A stretch of DNA of 64,000 bases, taken from positions 682,001-746,000 of the forward strand of contig NZ_PDJK01000001.1 of the NCBI RefSeq assembly GCF_002564045.1, in the 5' to 3' direction. Shown one piece after another: positions 8,277 through 17,142 of this stretch (position 1 is its first letter; every line of letters begins with the position of its first letter). Position numbers and translations under genes: made by a program. The DNA comes from Amycolatopsis sulphurea. GTDB lineage: Bacteria; Actinomycetota; Actinomycetes; Mycobacteriales; Pseudonocardiaceae. A model generated the notes under the pieces. That model was not told the DNA's origin. It ran no database searches and was given only the letters and a program-made list of their open reading frames with translations.

Positions 8277-9165
8277 GTGGCAGGGGCCGGGGCGACCGGC
8301 GGATTCTTCGGCGGCAGGCTGCCGCAGGCGGGCCGGGAGGTGACCTTCCTGGTCCGGCCGGGCCGGGCGCGGATGCCGGCCGAACGGGGGCTGCGGATCA
8401 CCGGGCCGGGCGAGCAGACCGTGCTCACCCCGAAACTCGTGCAGGCCGGGTGTCTCGACAGGCCGTACGACGTGGTGCTCTGCACCGTCAAGGCGGCCGG
8501 GCTCGACGAGGTGGCCGAGGACCTGGCGCCCGCGGACGCTGGTGCTGCCGGTGCTCGACGGGATGCGCCACCTCGCCGCGCTGAGCGCGCGGTTCGGCGA
8601 GGACCGGGTGCTCGGCGGGGTAGCGTTCGTGATGACCACGCTCGATGCCGACGGGGACATCCGGCGGCCGGCCGATCTCCGGCCGTTCACTTACGGCGCG
8701 AGATCCGGTGCTGACCCGGAGCGTCTCGGCGCGGTGCACGAGGCGCTGTCCGGCGCAGGCTTCGACACCGTGCTCTCTTCGGACATTCTCGGGCAGATGT
8801 GGGCGAAATGGGTCGTCATCGCCTCGATGAGCGCAGTGGCCACGCTGATGCGCGGCACGATCGGCGAAGTCGCCGATCAGCCCGGTGGAATCGGTTTCGC
8901 CACTGCCGTGGTGGCCGAATGAGTGGCGGCGGCTGCCGGGCACCCGGTGCCGCCTGCCCGGCTCGACCGGATCCGGGCGGACACGACCGAACCCGCGGCC
9001 CCGCGCGCCACCTTGCTGTATCGCGATCTCACCGCCGGGTACCCGGTCGAAGGGGAGCAGATCATCGGCGATCTGGTGGAGTGCGCGCATCGGCTGGGCG
9101 TCGCGGTGCCGCTGCTGGAACTGGTCCGCCCGAACCTGCGGGTGCACCAGGCCAGGGTGGGCTGA
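8277..9165 (+). pseudogene. Ketopantoate reductase (PanE/ApbA family), multiply broken
   Basis: The NADP-binding start AGAGATGGFFGGRLPQAG and VVLCTVKAAGLDEVAEDL sit in the frame opening at 8277. Near 8530 the frame shifts, continuing TLVLPVLDGMRHL and WAKWVVIASMSAVATLM (C-terminal substrate domain). A TGA at 8920-8922 then interrupts AVVAE*VAAAAGHPVPPARL, and the last part ends at 9165. The usual first residues (MRILVVG) are missing too. Intact members reduce 2-dehydropantoate in pantothenate synthesis, or other 2-oxoacids. One frameshift, one nonsense codon and a lost start make a non-functional gene the simplest reading. Confidence 0.8.
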
Positions 9166-9338
9166 GCGCGCCTGCCCGGTACGGCCGTCCGTGGCGGACT
9201 TTCGGGCAGGCGGCCGAGTCCGGCAGTGCGACAGCCGCCGGACTGCTAATGTCGATCATGACGGGGTGTGCCGCGCGGGCACTGCGCGGCTGCGGCCGCG
9301 AGCGCGCGGAACCGGGGTTGGGGGAAGGATTTTCGACT

Positions 9339-10190
9339 ATGGCGGACAGGTTCGAGTTCGTGCTCGACGTGGTCGAATCCCTGGTGATCGCGCAGGCGGC
9401 CGGGGGCGACATCCGCCAGTACCCACTGCGTATCGGCACGGTGCCCGCGGACCCGGTGCGGTACGTGCGCGTGGCGGCCCAGGTCTACCGGGGGCTGGAG
9501 GAACGCCGGCTGACCGTGCAGGGCGAACTGCATCCCAGCGTGGAGAAGGCCTTCGGGCTGCTGGCGAAGCCGCGGGTCTCGGTGGCGGTCACCGGGGTGG
9601 ACGGGCTCGGCGCGGACATCGCGGTGCTCGCGCTCACCGACGGCAGGCAGGCGGTCGGCATCACCCAGGAGCCGCGGACCGACGACCTGCTCTTCTCGCT
9701 CTTCGACGACGAGGACCTCGTCGAGGTCGTCACCGGGGTGCTGCCACCGGCCCGCGCGGCCACCACCGGGGCGCACACCGTGCGCCAGGAGGCGCCCCGC
9801 GCGGTCTCCGCGATGACCGCCCGGCGGCGTGCGGAAGCCGCCGAGGACGAGGAGGAGACCGATGCCTTCGGCACCATCGAGGTGAGCGGGCGGGTGCGGC
9901 CCGGCCGGCCCGAGCCGCGCTCGGCCCGGCCGTCGCGGGGCGGGGCCGAGGTGCTGGAGCGGGTGCTCGCCGAACCCCGGCTCGGTGGCGGCCACGTGAT
10001 CGTCACCGGCTGGGGACGGCGCGGGGAGCGGCGCGCGGCGAGCCCGCTGAGCTGGCTGGACACCGCGGACGGCCGGTACCTGGTCAAGACCACCGAAGGG
10101 GAGTCCGGAGACCTGAGCGCGGACTACCTGCCCGCCGGGCGATCGGACGTCGCCCGTGCCGTGCGGCAGGCCGTCTCCGCCGTTTACTGA
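9339..10190 (+). CDS. ESX secretion-associated protein, EspG family
   Basis: 283 aa from ATG 9339. The N-terminal half (FEFVLDVVESLVIAQ, VYRGLEERRLTVQGEL, LAKPRVSVAVTGV) and the C-terminal SWLDTADGRYLVKTTEG have the EspG layout; a charged disordered linker (about residues 165-205) separates them. EspG proteins are cytosolic chaperones that bind PE/PPE-type substrates and hand them to the ESX (type VII) machinery. The downstream genes encode helical and PPE-like proteins, which fits. No EccC ATPase or EccD pore gene is in the window, so this cluster must use a machine encoded elsewhere. Confidence 0.85.
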   Translation: MADRFEFVLDVVESLVIAQAAGGDIRQYPLRIGTVPADPVRYVRVAAQVYRGLEERRLTVQGELHPSVEKAFGLLAKPRVSVAVTGVDGLGADIAVLALTDGRQAVGITQEPRTDDLLFSLFDDEDLVEVVTGVLPPARAATTGAHTVRQEAPRAVSAMTARRRAEAAEDEEETDAFGTIEVSGRVRPGRPEPRSARPSRGGAEVLERVLAEPRLGGGHVIVTGWGRRGERRAASPLSWLDTADGRYLVKTTEGESGDLSADYLPAGRSDVARAVRQAVSAVY

Positions 10191-10257
10191 CCGTGCCGGC
10201 GGCGGGCCGGTCATCGACCGTGCCGAGCAGAGCGGGCCGACGAGGAGGGAAAGTCCG

Positions 10258-10752
10258 ATGACCGAGGAGATGCCGGTGCGATCGGCGGAGATGAGCCCGT
10301 CCCCGGCGAACGTGGAGCCAGCGGCGGCGGAGTGGGCTTCGGCGGCGCAGTCGGCCGAGCCGGCGTCGGCCGGATGGGCCCCGGTGCTGTCCGGCAAGCG
10401 GATGACGGAGCTGGCGAAGAGCGGCTCCTTCGCGGTGGACGAGGGCACCGGGGACAAGATGATCTCCGCGCTGCAGGGCGTGATCGACTCGCTGCAGGCC
10501 CGCTGGGACGCGCTGCAGAAAGTCGGCGAGCTGCCGATGATGTCGCAGTCCGCGGCGGGCCGGTGGGTCGCCGGGCACATGGTCGCCACCGCCAGCGATT
10601 CGCAGGGCCTGCTCACCCAGCTGCGGGCGGCGCGGGACGAGTTCCCGTCCTACATCGAGGCGATCGACCTGGCGAAGAAGACCTACCGCGAGCGGGAGCG
10701 CACCGCGACCGAGTCCTTCCGGCAGCTGCCGGGCGACCCCGGACCACACTGA
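10258..10752 (+). CDS. Helical ESX substrate-like protein
   Basis: 164 aa; GAGGAGGGA precedes ATG 10258. A low-complexity N-terminus is followed by helices (residues 75-150) resembling small type VII substrates: LQGVIDSLQARWDALQKVG then LLTQLRAARDEFPSYIEAIDLA and YRERERTATESFRQL. There is no signal peptide. It lies between the EspG and PPE-like genes with 13 bp to the latter, so it is probably a co-secreted partner of the PPE-like protein. Assignment to a specific WXG100 subgroup is not possible by eye. Confidence 0.7.
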   Translation: MTEEMPVRSAEMSPSPANVEPAAAEWASAAQSAEPASAGWAPVLSGKRMTELAKSGSFAVDEGTGDKMISALQGVIDSLQARWDALQKVGELPMMSQSAAGRWVAGHMVATASDSQGLLTQLRAARDEFPSYIEAIDLAKKTYRERERTATESFRQLPGDPGPH

Positions 10753-10765
10753 GGAGGGATTTCCC

Positions 10766-12706
10766 GTGGCCATCACCGACAAGACGAACTCCGCGGCGGA
10801 CGTGTCCGATCCGTCCTCGCCGCACTACGACCCGCACAGCCCCTACTACGAGCTGACCGCCGACCCGTCGTCGAAGTACTACGTGGGCCCGCTGCGGTCC
10901 GACGAGATGCACTCCGGCGACGAGATCCGCGACGAGGCCAACCAGAACGCCGACCTGCAGGCGATCCTGTTCGGCACCATCGGGATGAACCTGCCCCCGA
11001 AGCTGCGCGAGCAGTTCGCGCAGGAGCTGTACCTGCGCCAGATCGGCGAATCGGGGCAGGGCCTGCGGGACGGGCTGGACATGCGCGATCCGGGCGCGCC
11101 GCCGCGGACCCGGTGGGAGAACGCGTCGCACGAGCAGATGGTCCGGGCGATCAGCGAGGACGCGAATGCCCCCTCGGTCGCCGAATCGGCGGAGGAGTGG
11201 GTGCGGGCCGGTGGCGAGCTGACCGAGCACCAGCGCTCCCTCGCCGAGGCGATCACCGCGAGCGCGGCCGACTGGAAGGGCGAAGGCGGCGACGCGGTCC
11301 GCGAGCACATGGCGAACGTCGGCAAATGGCTCGGTACCACCGCGCAGGGCGCGACGCTGTCCGGACGGCAGCAGGAGATCCACTCGCAGGCGCTGGACCA
11401 GACCCAGCAGGCCATGGGGGCCAACCCGCCGGTGGAGTTCTCGGTGCGGTCGGCGAACGCACGCCTGCAGGGGATCACCGACCCGGTGGAGTACGCGCGG
11501 CAGGCCGTCCAGGCGTCACGGACCTACACCGAACAGCAGGCCGCGCGCGATCAGGCGGCCCAGATCATGACGCGCTACGACCAGACGATCGGCTCGGCAG
11601 TGGCGACACCCCGGTTCGCGGCGCCGCCGAAGCTCGCCACCGCGCTGCGGGCGGACCGGCTCATGCGCGGGCGCACCGTCGCCGGCGACCTGGTTGACCC
11701 CACCGTGGGTGGGCGGTCCGCTGTCCCGGACCGGCGCGACCCCCGGCAGCTGTCCCCCGAGGAGGGCACCCCGGCCGGCGGTCCCGGCGACCCGGGCGGC
11801 CCCGCTCCGAGAGGCGACGACGGGCGGCCGCCCACGGGTGGTCCGGGGGATGGGGTGCGCCCCAGCTTCCAGCCGCCGCCCGCGCCACCGGCCGGAAGTC
11901 CCGGGGGTGGTGGCCCGGGTGGTGCTCCGTTCCATCCGCCGACGTTCGTTCCGCCCGGCGGTACTCCGCACGGTGGCAATCCCGGCAGCCTGCCGCCGAT
12001 CTCGCTACCCCCAGGTGACACGACGAAGCCGACGTCCACCACTCATCCTTCGTTCGTCCCGCCGCCGTTGTCCCCGCCTGGGGGCGAGCCGCTCGGCGGC
12101 AACCCGGGGCGGCTGCCACCGCTGTCCCCACCGCCCGGCGGTCCGGTCGGCAGCCCGCTCGGTAGTCCCGGCGGCCTGCCGCCGATCTCGCTGCCGCCCG
12201 GCCCCGGCGGGCGGCCGTTCGGCCCCGGCCCGCGGATCCCGCCGGTGAAGCTGCCCGACGGCGAGCCGCTCGGCGGCGGTGGCCCCGGTAGCGGTCCCGG
12301 CGGTGGTTCGGGCGGTGGTTCGGGGAGTGGCAAGGTCCCGACCATCGGCCGGGGCGGCGGGATCAACGGCGAGAGCATCGGCAGCAGGCTCGGCGGCGGC
12401 GGTCTCGGCGGCGCCACCGGTGGCCGCGGCGGCTCGCTCAGCGGTGGTCCCGGCACCGGGGCCGGTGTGCCCGAGGAGCCGGTGCCCGGTCGCGGTGGTG
12501 CGGCGGGCGCCGGGGCGAAGGGCACGCCCGGCAGTCCGGGCATGAACGGCATGGGCGGCGGCAACAAGGGCGGCGGCAAGGGCCCGGAGGACAAGGAACA
12601 CAAGATCGCCGACTACGTCGAATCGGACGATCCGTCGTTCTTCTCCGCGGACGAGGTCGTCGCACCGCCGGTGATCGGCGATTGGAAGAACACGGACTGG
12701 AAGTGA
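10766..12706 (+). CDS. PPE-like ESX substrate with long Pro/Gly-rich tail
   Basis: 646 aa. Residues about 120-280 are alpha-helical with a WXG-like turn (ITASAADWKGEGGDAVREHM, then GKWLGTTAQGATLSGRQQ), as in PPE-like N-terminal domains of non-mycobacterial actinomycetes. From about 330 to 600 the chain is almost only Pro, Gly and Ser, with repeated PPxSLPPG and GGxPGGG blocks. It ends in an acidic IADYVESDDPSFFS... segment ending WKNTDWK. A surface-exposed or wall-threading tail is an inference. The conserved end hints at a secretion or partner-binding signal. Confidence 0.75.
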   Translation: MAITDKTNSAADVSDPSSPHYDPHSPYYELTADPSSKYYVGPLRSDEMHSGDEIRDEANQNADLQAILFGTIGMNLPPKLREQFAQELYLRQIGESGQGLRDGLDMRDPGAPPRTRWENASHEQMVRAISEDANAPSVAESAEEWVRAGGELTEHQRSLAEAITASAADWKGEGGDAVREHMANVGKWLGTTAQGATLSGRQQEIHSQALDQTQQAMGANPPVEFSVRSANARLQGITDPVEYARQAVQASRTYTEQQAARDQAAQIMTRYDQTIGSAVATPRFAAPPKLATALRADRLMRGRTVAGDLVDPTVGGRSAVPDRRDPRQLSPEEGTPAGGPGDPGGPAPRGDDGRPPTGGPGDGVRPSFQPPPAPPAGSPGGGGPGGAPFHPPTFVPPGGTPHGGNPGSLPPISLPPGDTTKPTSTTHPSFVPPPLSPPGGEPLGGNPGRLPPLSPPPGGPVGSPLGSPGGLPPISLPPGPGGRPFGPGPRIPPVKLPDGEPLGGGGPGSGPGGGSGGGSGSGKVPTIGRGGGINGESIGSRLGGGGLGGATGGRGGSLSGGPGTGAGVPEEPVPGRGGAAGAGAKGTPGSPGMNGMGGGNKGGGKGPEDKEHKIADYVESDDPSFFSADEVVAPPVIGDWKNTDWK

Positions 12707-12713
12707 GGCGGCG

Positions 12714-13040
12714 ATGGCGGGACAGGGCGGGTTCGAAGTCCAGGCCGACGAGCTGACGGCGCACGCGAGCCACGTCGAGGCACTGGTCGATCGCCTGCAC
12801 ATGGCCCAGCAGGCGGCGCACTACGCGATGTCCGACGACGCGTACGGGCTGCTGTGCGCCTTCCTCCCGCCGATCATCAACCCGGCCGGGGAGAAGGCCA
12901 AGGAGGCCATCGATGCGGCCGCGGAGGGCGTGCAGTCGACCGCGGACAACGTGCGCGCCGCGGCGAAGTCCTATCAGGACGGTGACGACGGGCAGGCGCA
13001 GCCGCTGCGCAAGGTGCTCTCGACGCCCGGAACGCTGTGA
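12714..13040 (+). CDS. Small type VII secretion target (EspC/DUF2580-like)
   Basis: 108 aa, seven bases after the PPE-like gene. FEVQADELTAHASHVEALVDRL starts the first helix; GLLCAFLPPIINPAGEKAKE forms the turn; AAAEGVQSTADNVRAAAKSY forms the second helix. This is the pattern of small helical-hairpin type VII targets. The stop TGA at 13038-13040 is supplied by the first bases of a palindromic repeat, so the original end may have been different. Confidence 0.75.
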   Translation: MAGQGGFEVQADELTAHASHVEALVDRLHMAQQAAHYAMSDDAYGLLCAFLPPIINPAGEKAKEAIDAAAEGVQSTADNVRAAAKSYQDGDDGQAQPLRKVLSTPGTL

Positions 13041-13134
13041 AGGGTCCCTTCACAGACCTCCGCGGCCTGCGCAGGGCACCTCACACCGACTTTGCCGACA
13101 CCCTGGACGCAGAGTCCGTGAAGGGAACTTTCAC
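13037..13134. repeat. Diverged copy of the palindromic element
   Basis: It opens with GTGAAGGGTCCCTTCACAGACCTC and contains CACCGACTTTGCCGACACCCTG, the terminal arm of the full elements. It closes with GTGAAGGGAACTTTCAC, a degraded second palindrome. The order of parts differs from the complete copies, so it is a rearranged or subfamily member. It provides the stop codon of the preceding ESX gene. Confidence 0.7.
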
Positions 13135-13212
13135 TCCCCGGGTGCTCCGGCGCGCGAGGACGACGACGTGGTCTCCGAGGCGGGGGCCGGTATTTCGAGG
13201 GAGACGACGAGC

Positions 13213-13788
13213 ATGACCGGTGCGGGCGGCCTCGGCGAGGCGATGAGCGACCCCGACGAGGCGATCCGGCGGATGGACGAATGGTCGGCGGGGTTCGCGC
13301 GCAAGGCGCAGCGGTACGCCGCCGCGCAGCAGGAGACCGAGCGGCTGCGCCTGACCGCGTCCAGCCCGGACGGCACCGTGCAGATCACCGTCGGCGCGGA
13401 CGGGGTGGTCCGCGAGCTGGTGTTCGGCTCCCGGACCCGCACCATCCCGCCCGAGGAGCTGTCCCGGATGGTGCTCACCACGATGCGCAAGGCCCAGGCG
13501 CGCATCAGCGAGCAGGTCGCCGAGGTGATGAGCGAACGCCTCGGCGACGAGGACCAGGAGACCCGCGCGGCCCTGCTCGACTCGCTGCGCGACCGTTTCC
13601 CCGACCCGGAGGACCCGCGCGGCGACGCGGAAGAGCCCGATCCGGAGCCCGCGCCGCCACCGCCGCCCCCTCCGGCGCCCGCGGGCGGGGCGGCGAGCCC
13701 GCCCCCGGCGTCTCCGCCGCCTGCCGACGGTCCGGCACCGCGTCGGGGCGGGGTCGATCCGGAGGAGCAGGACAACAACCCCTGGTGA
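13213..13788 (+). CDS. YbaB/EbfC-family DNA-binding-like protein
   Basis: 191 aa from ATG 13213; ATG 13243 is an alternative. Residues 15-110 show the YbaB fold pattern: GTVQITVGADGVVRELVFG, then a helix MVLTTMRKAQARISEQVAEVMSE. The C-terminal 70 residues are acidic and then proline-rich, ending EEQDNNPW. YbaB-like proteins with such tails recur in actinobacterial type VII loci, where their job is unclear: nucleoid binding in the family, possibly a chaperone role here. It is separated from the ESX genes by the diverged repeat. Confidence 0.75.
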   Translation: MTGAGGLGEAMSDPDEAIRRMDEWSAGFARKAQRYAAAQQETERLRLTASSPDGTVQITVGADGVVRELVFGSRTRTIPPEELSRMVLTTMRKAQARISEQVAEVMSERLGDEDQETRAALLDSLRDRFPDPEDPRGDAEEPDPEPAPPPPPPPAPAGGAASPPPASPPPADGPAPRRGGVDPEEQDNNPW

Positions 13789-14148
13789 CGATTGAGGGGT
13801 AGGAGTCGTCTGTCCTTTGTGGATGGTTGGCTGGGGTTGGTGTGCTGTGGTGAGCCGGGTGCCGGTGGGCTGGATTCGTGGAGAGGGTGCGCGCAGGTCT
13901 GCCTGGCTCGGCCGGGTGGGGTTCGGGCGGGCCGGGCTCTCGGGCTCCGGCGGGTGGCGAGCCGCGATGGATCGGAGTCCGGCCGGCGGTGGATTCGGCC
14001 CCGGCCGGGGCTGCCGGCGACCCGTTTTGGCGGGGGCCGGGCTGCGTTTGGGCCGCGGACTCTGCCTGGCCGGAACCGGACCCTGCCGAACCGGACCCGC
14101 CTGACCGGACCCCGCCGGCCCGGCCACCGAGCGACCGCCAACCCCGGG
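13789..14148. other. 360-bp intergenic stretch, no gene seen
   Basis: G/T-rich on the plus strand, with GTCTGTCCTTTGTGGATGG near its start that resembles units of the degenerate repeat at 52790-53470. I see no supported gene, promoter or RNA. Confidence 0.5.
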
Positions 14149-14490
14149 TCACAGCCGGGGGAGCGGAACCTCCGCGGCCAGGTCCTCCGGGGCCGAGAGC
14201 CGCCAGGCCTCGTAGACCAGCTCGGCGAGTTCGTCCGCGGGCAGGCCGGGCAGGTGCACCACCACCCAGCCGAACCCGCCCGAGGTGAACTGTTCCTCGA
14301 ACACGTCCGGCCGTTCCGCGACGAGGGCCTGCTGCTCGCTGATCGTCTGTTTCAGCCCGACGGTGTCGGTGCGCGGCCAGTGGTAGCCGAACCGTTTGCC
14401 GCGCACGCTGAACGACGTGTAGTCGCGGCCGCGGCCGCGCTCGACCTCACGCAGGGCGGCGATGATCCGTTCGAAATCCGTGCTCGGCAC
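14149..14490 (-). CDS. MmcQ/YjbR-family protein
   Basis: 113 aa. KRFGYHWPRTDTVGLK, then GGFGWVVVHLPGLPADEL and LVYEAWRLSAPEDL match the YjbR fold, a small double-wing (CyaY-like) domain annotated as DNA-binding. Length is typical. It stands alone between two intergenic regions. The cellular role of the family is not established. Confidence 0.8.
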   Translation of the reverse strand: MPSTDFERIIAALREVERGRGRDYTSFSVRGKRFGYHWPRTDTVGLKQTISEQQALVAERPDVFEEQFTSGGFGWVVVHLPGLPADELAELVYEAWRLSAPEDLAAEVPLPRL

Positions 14491-14665
14491 CCGGACATCC
14501 TAGGCTGCGGCCGGCGCGTGTTCGAGCATCCGGACCGGAACCGGCCCGCGCCGGGGGCCGGTTCCGCGAGGGGAACTCTGCGGACCGGGGTCCGGGAGCG
14601 GAACCGCACGGCCATCCGGAGCGAAACCCCCTCGCGCGCCCTACCGTGGAGCACGGAGGTGGCCG

Positions 14666-15664
14666 ATGCCCCACGACGCACGGCCCGGGATGCCGGCCGC
14701 GATCGAGCCGATGCTGGCGACCCCGGACGGCGGGGTGCTCCGGGACGACCCGGCCTGCGCGTACGAGTTCAAATGGGACGGTTACCGCGCGGTGCTGCGG
14801 ATCGCGCCGTCCGGCGAGACCATGCTGACCAGCCGCAACGACAACGATTTCACGCCCCGGTTCCCGGAGCTGGCCGGCGCGTTCAGCTCGGCGCTCGGCG
14901 GCCGTGCGGCGGTGCTGGACGGGGAGATCGTCGCGCTCGACGAGCACGGGCGGCCGGATTTCGGGCTGTTGCAGCAGCCCGGACCCGGCGGTCGCACGAT
15001 CGCCTACTTTGCCTTCGACGTGCTGAGTCTCGGCCGGGAGAGCCTGCTGGAGGCGAGCTACGACGAACGCCGCGAAGTGCTGGCCGGGCTCGAACCGCCG
15101 GATCCTCGGCTGGTCGCGATCACCCCGTCCTACACCCACGCCGAACTCGCCGCCCAGGACCTGACCCCGGCCGGCCTGCTCGAAGTGGCCCGCAAGATGC
15201 TGCTGGAAGGGCTGATGGTCAAGACCCGCGCGTCGAAGTACCACCCGGGGCGGCGCAGCCCTGAGTGGCTCAAGCATCCATTGGTCCAGACCACAGAGGT
15301 GATCGTCGGCGGCTGGCGACCCGGCCGTGGCCGCCGTGAGGGCACCATCGGGGCGTTGCTGCTGGGCGGGTATGACCGGGAGACGGGCGAGCTGCGCTAC
15401 CTCGGCGACGTCGGGACCGGCTTCACCGACGCCGCGCTGCACGCGCTGCAGGAACAGCTGACCCCGCTGGAACGGCGCACGAGCCCGTTCGCCGGCGAAG
15501 TCCCGCGCGAGCGGGCGCGCGGGGCGCGCTGGCTGTCCCCGGAAACGGTCGGCGAGGTCGTCTACCGCAGGCTGACCCCGGGCGACGGCAGGCTCCGCCA
15601 CACGGCCTGGCGCGGGCTCCGGCCGGACCGCCGTCCGGCGGAGGTGCGCGTGCCGTCCCGGTGA
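14666..15664 (+). CDS. ATP-dependent DNA ligase (LigC/LigD-ligase-domain type)
   Basis: 332 aa. The adenylated lysine motif EFKWDGYR is at about residue 34-41, SRNDNDF follows, then AVLDGEIVALDEHGRPDF (motif III), EGLMVKTR (motif IV) and PEWLKHP (motif V). The rest is an OB-fold (TEVIVGGWRPG, YLGDVGTGF). It seals DNA nicks with ATP. There is no polymerase or 3'-phosphoesterase domain, so it resembles stand-alone LigC or a split LigD used in end-joining or base repair. No Ku gene lies in the window. Confidence 0.9.
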   Translation: MPHDARPGMPAAIEPMLATPDGGVLRDDPACAYEFKWDGYRAVLRIAPSGETMLTSRNDNDFTPRFPELAGAFSSALGGRAAVLDGEIVALDEHGRPDFGLLQQPGPGGRTIAYFAFDVLSLGRESLLEASYDERREVLAGLEPPDPRLVAITPSYTHAELAAQDLTPAGLLEVARKMLLEGLMVKTRASKYHPGRRSPEWLKHPLVQTTEVIVGGWRPGRGRREGTIGALLLGGYDRETGELRYLGDVGTGFTDAALHALQEQLTPLERRTSPFAGEVPRERARGARWLSPETVGEVVYRRLTPGDGRLRHTAWRGLRPDRRPAEVRVPSR

Positions 15665-15840
15665 CGCAGGAGCAAGGGGTCTCCCGGGTGTGACCTTGCT
15701 CGCCGGGGGTGGCCGTTGCGCCAGCTCTCCCGAGCCCGGCCCGGACGGAGGCGCAGATTTCCAGCCTTCCGCCCCCTCGACCACACTGGAGCGCCGTGCC
15801 ATCCTGGCCGCCGGTTTTTCATGGCGTGGAAAGGCAGGAC

Positions 15841-17142
15841 GTGCTCGATCAGGATGGGGACACCAGGGGCCGGATCCGGCGGGTGGCGCTGGCCAGCGCG
15901 ATCGGCACCACGATCGAGTGGTACGACTACTTCGCCTACAGCACGGCCACCGCGCTGGTGTTCAACCACGCGTTCTTCCCGAAACTGTCCGCGGCTTCCG
16001 GCACGCTCGCCGCGTTCGCCACGCTCGGGGTGGGGTTCGTGGCGCGGCCGCTCGGCGGAATCGTCTGGGGGCATTTCGGCGACCGGGTGGGGCGCAAGGC
16101 GATGCTGGTCGCCTCGCTGCTGCTGATGGGCGTCGCGACCGCGGGCGTCGGGGTGCTGCCGACCTATGCCGAGGCCGGGGTGGTGGCGCCGGTGCTGCTG
16201 GTCGTTCTCCGTGTGCTGCAAGGGATTTCCGCGGGCGGGGAATGGGGCGGGGCGGCGCTGATGGCGGTCGAGCACGCGCCGGAGGGGCGCCGTGGACGGT
16301 ACGGTTCGTTCTCGCAGATCGGCGTGCCCGCCGGGCTGATCCTGGCGCAGCTGGTGTTCTTCGCGTTGAACAGCTCGCTCACGCCGGAGGCGTTCCGCTC
16401 CTGGGGGTGGCGGGTGCCGTTCCTGCTCAGCCTGGTGCTCGTCGCGGTCGGCCTGGTGATCCGGCTGCGTGTGGAGGAGAGCCCGGTGTTCGCGCGGCTG
16501 CGCACTGACGACAAGCGCAGCAAGCTGCCGATCGTGGAAGTCCTGCGCGCGCGGCCCTGGCAGGTCCTGACCGCCGCGGTGAGCTTCATCGCGAACACCG
16601 CGCTGGGCTACATCTTCTTCGCCTATCTGCTGTCCTACGGCACTTCGGTGCTCAAACTGTCCAGCGCGACCATGCTCGTGGTGGTGATCACGGGCAGCGT
16701 GGTGTGGCTGGCGAGCATCGTCGGCGCTGCGAGCTGGTCCGACACAGCCGGGCGGAAACCCGTGTACCTGGCCGGATCCGTGCTCCTGGTGGTCTGGTCC
16801 ATTCCGTTCTTCCTGCTGGTGGACACGCGGCAGCCGTGGCTCCTGATCGTTGCGGTGACCGTGCTGAACATCGGTCTCGGCGCGACCTACGGACCGCAGG
16901 CTGCGTTGTTCGCGGAACTGTTCGAGCCGCGCTTCCGCTACAGCGGTTCCTCGTTCGCGTACGCGGTGGGTGCGGTGCTGGGCGGCGGGTTCGCGCCGTT
17001 GATCGCGACCGCGCTGCAGAACGCCACCGGCACCTCGATGCCGGTGGCGCTCTACATGGTGGGCGTGAGCGTCCTCAGCCTGCTGGCGGTGCTGGCGTTC
17101 CCGCGCCGCCCGCTCGTCGCGGCTACAGCAGGCCGAGGTTGA
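15841..17142 (+). CDS. MFS transporter, metabolite:H+ symporter (MHS) type
   Basis: 433 aa from GTG 15841. Twelve hydrophobic helices. IGTTIEWYDYFAYSTATALVF at the start and FGDRVGRKAML in loop 2-3 are MHS-family signatures (ProP, KgtP, ShiA relatives); GGEWGGAALMAVEHAP is the family's helix-5 motif. It takes up organic acids or osmolytes with protons. The substrate cannot be told. Its 3' end overlaps the convergent esterase gene by 20 bp. Confidence 0.9.
   Translation: MLDQDGDTRGRIRRVALASAIGTTIEWYDYFAYSTATALVFNHAFFPKLSAASGTLAAFATLGVGFVARPLGGIVWGHFGDRVGRKAMLVASLLLMGVATAGVGVLPTYAEAGVVAPVLLVVLRVLQGISAGGEWGGAALMAVEHAPEGRRGRYGSFSQIGVPAGLILAQLVFFALNSSLTPEAFRSWGWRVPFLLSLVLVAVGLVIRLRVEESPVFARLRTDDKRSKLPIVEVLRARPWQVLTAAVSFIANTALGYIFFAYLLSYGTSVLKLSSATMLVVVITGSVVWLASIVGAASWSDTAGRKPVYLAGSVLLVVWSIPFFLLVDTRQPWLLIVAVTVLNIGLGATYGPQAALFAELFEPRFRYSGSSFAYAVGAVLGGGFAPLIATALQNATGTSMPVALYMVGVSVLSLLAVLAFPRRPLVAATAGRG

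Noticed and set aside
13792..15264. Long plus-strand frame covering YjbR and the ligase
   Set aside because: Low-complexity product; the ligase motifs are in another frame and YjbR is on the other strand.
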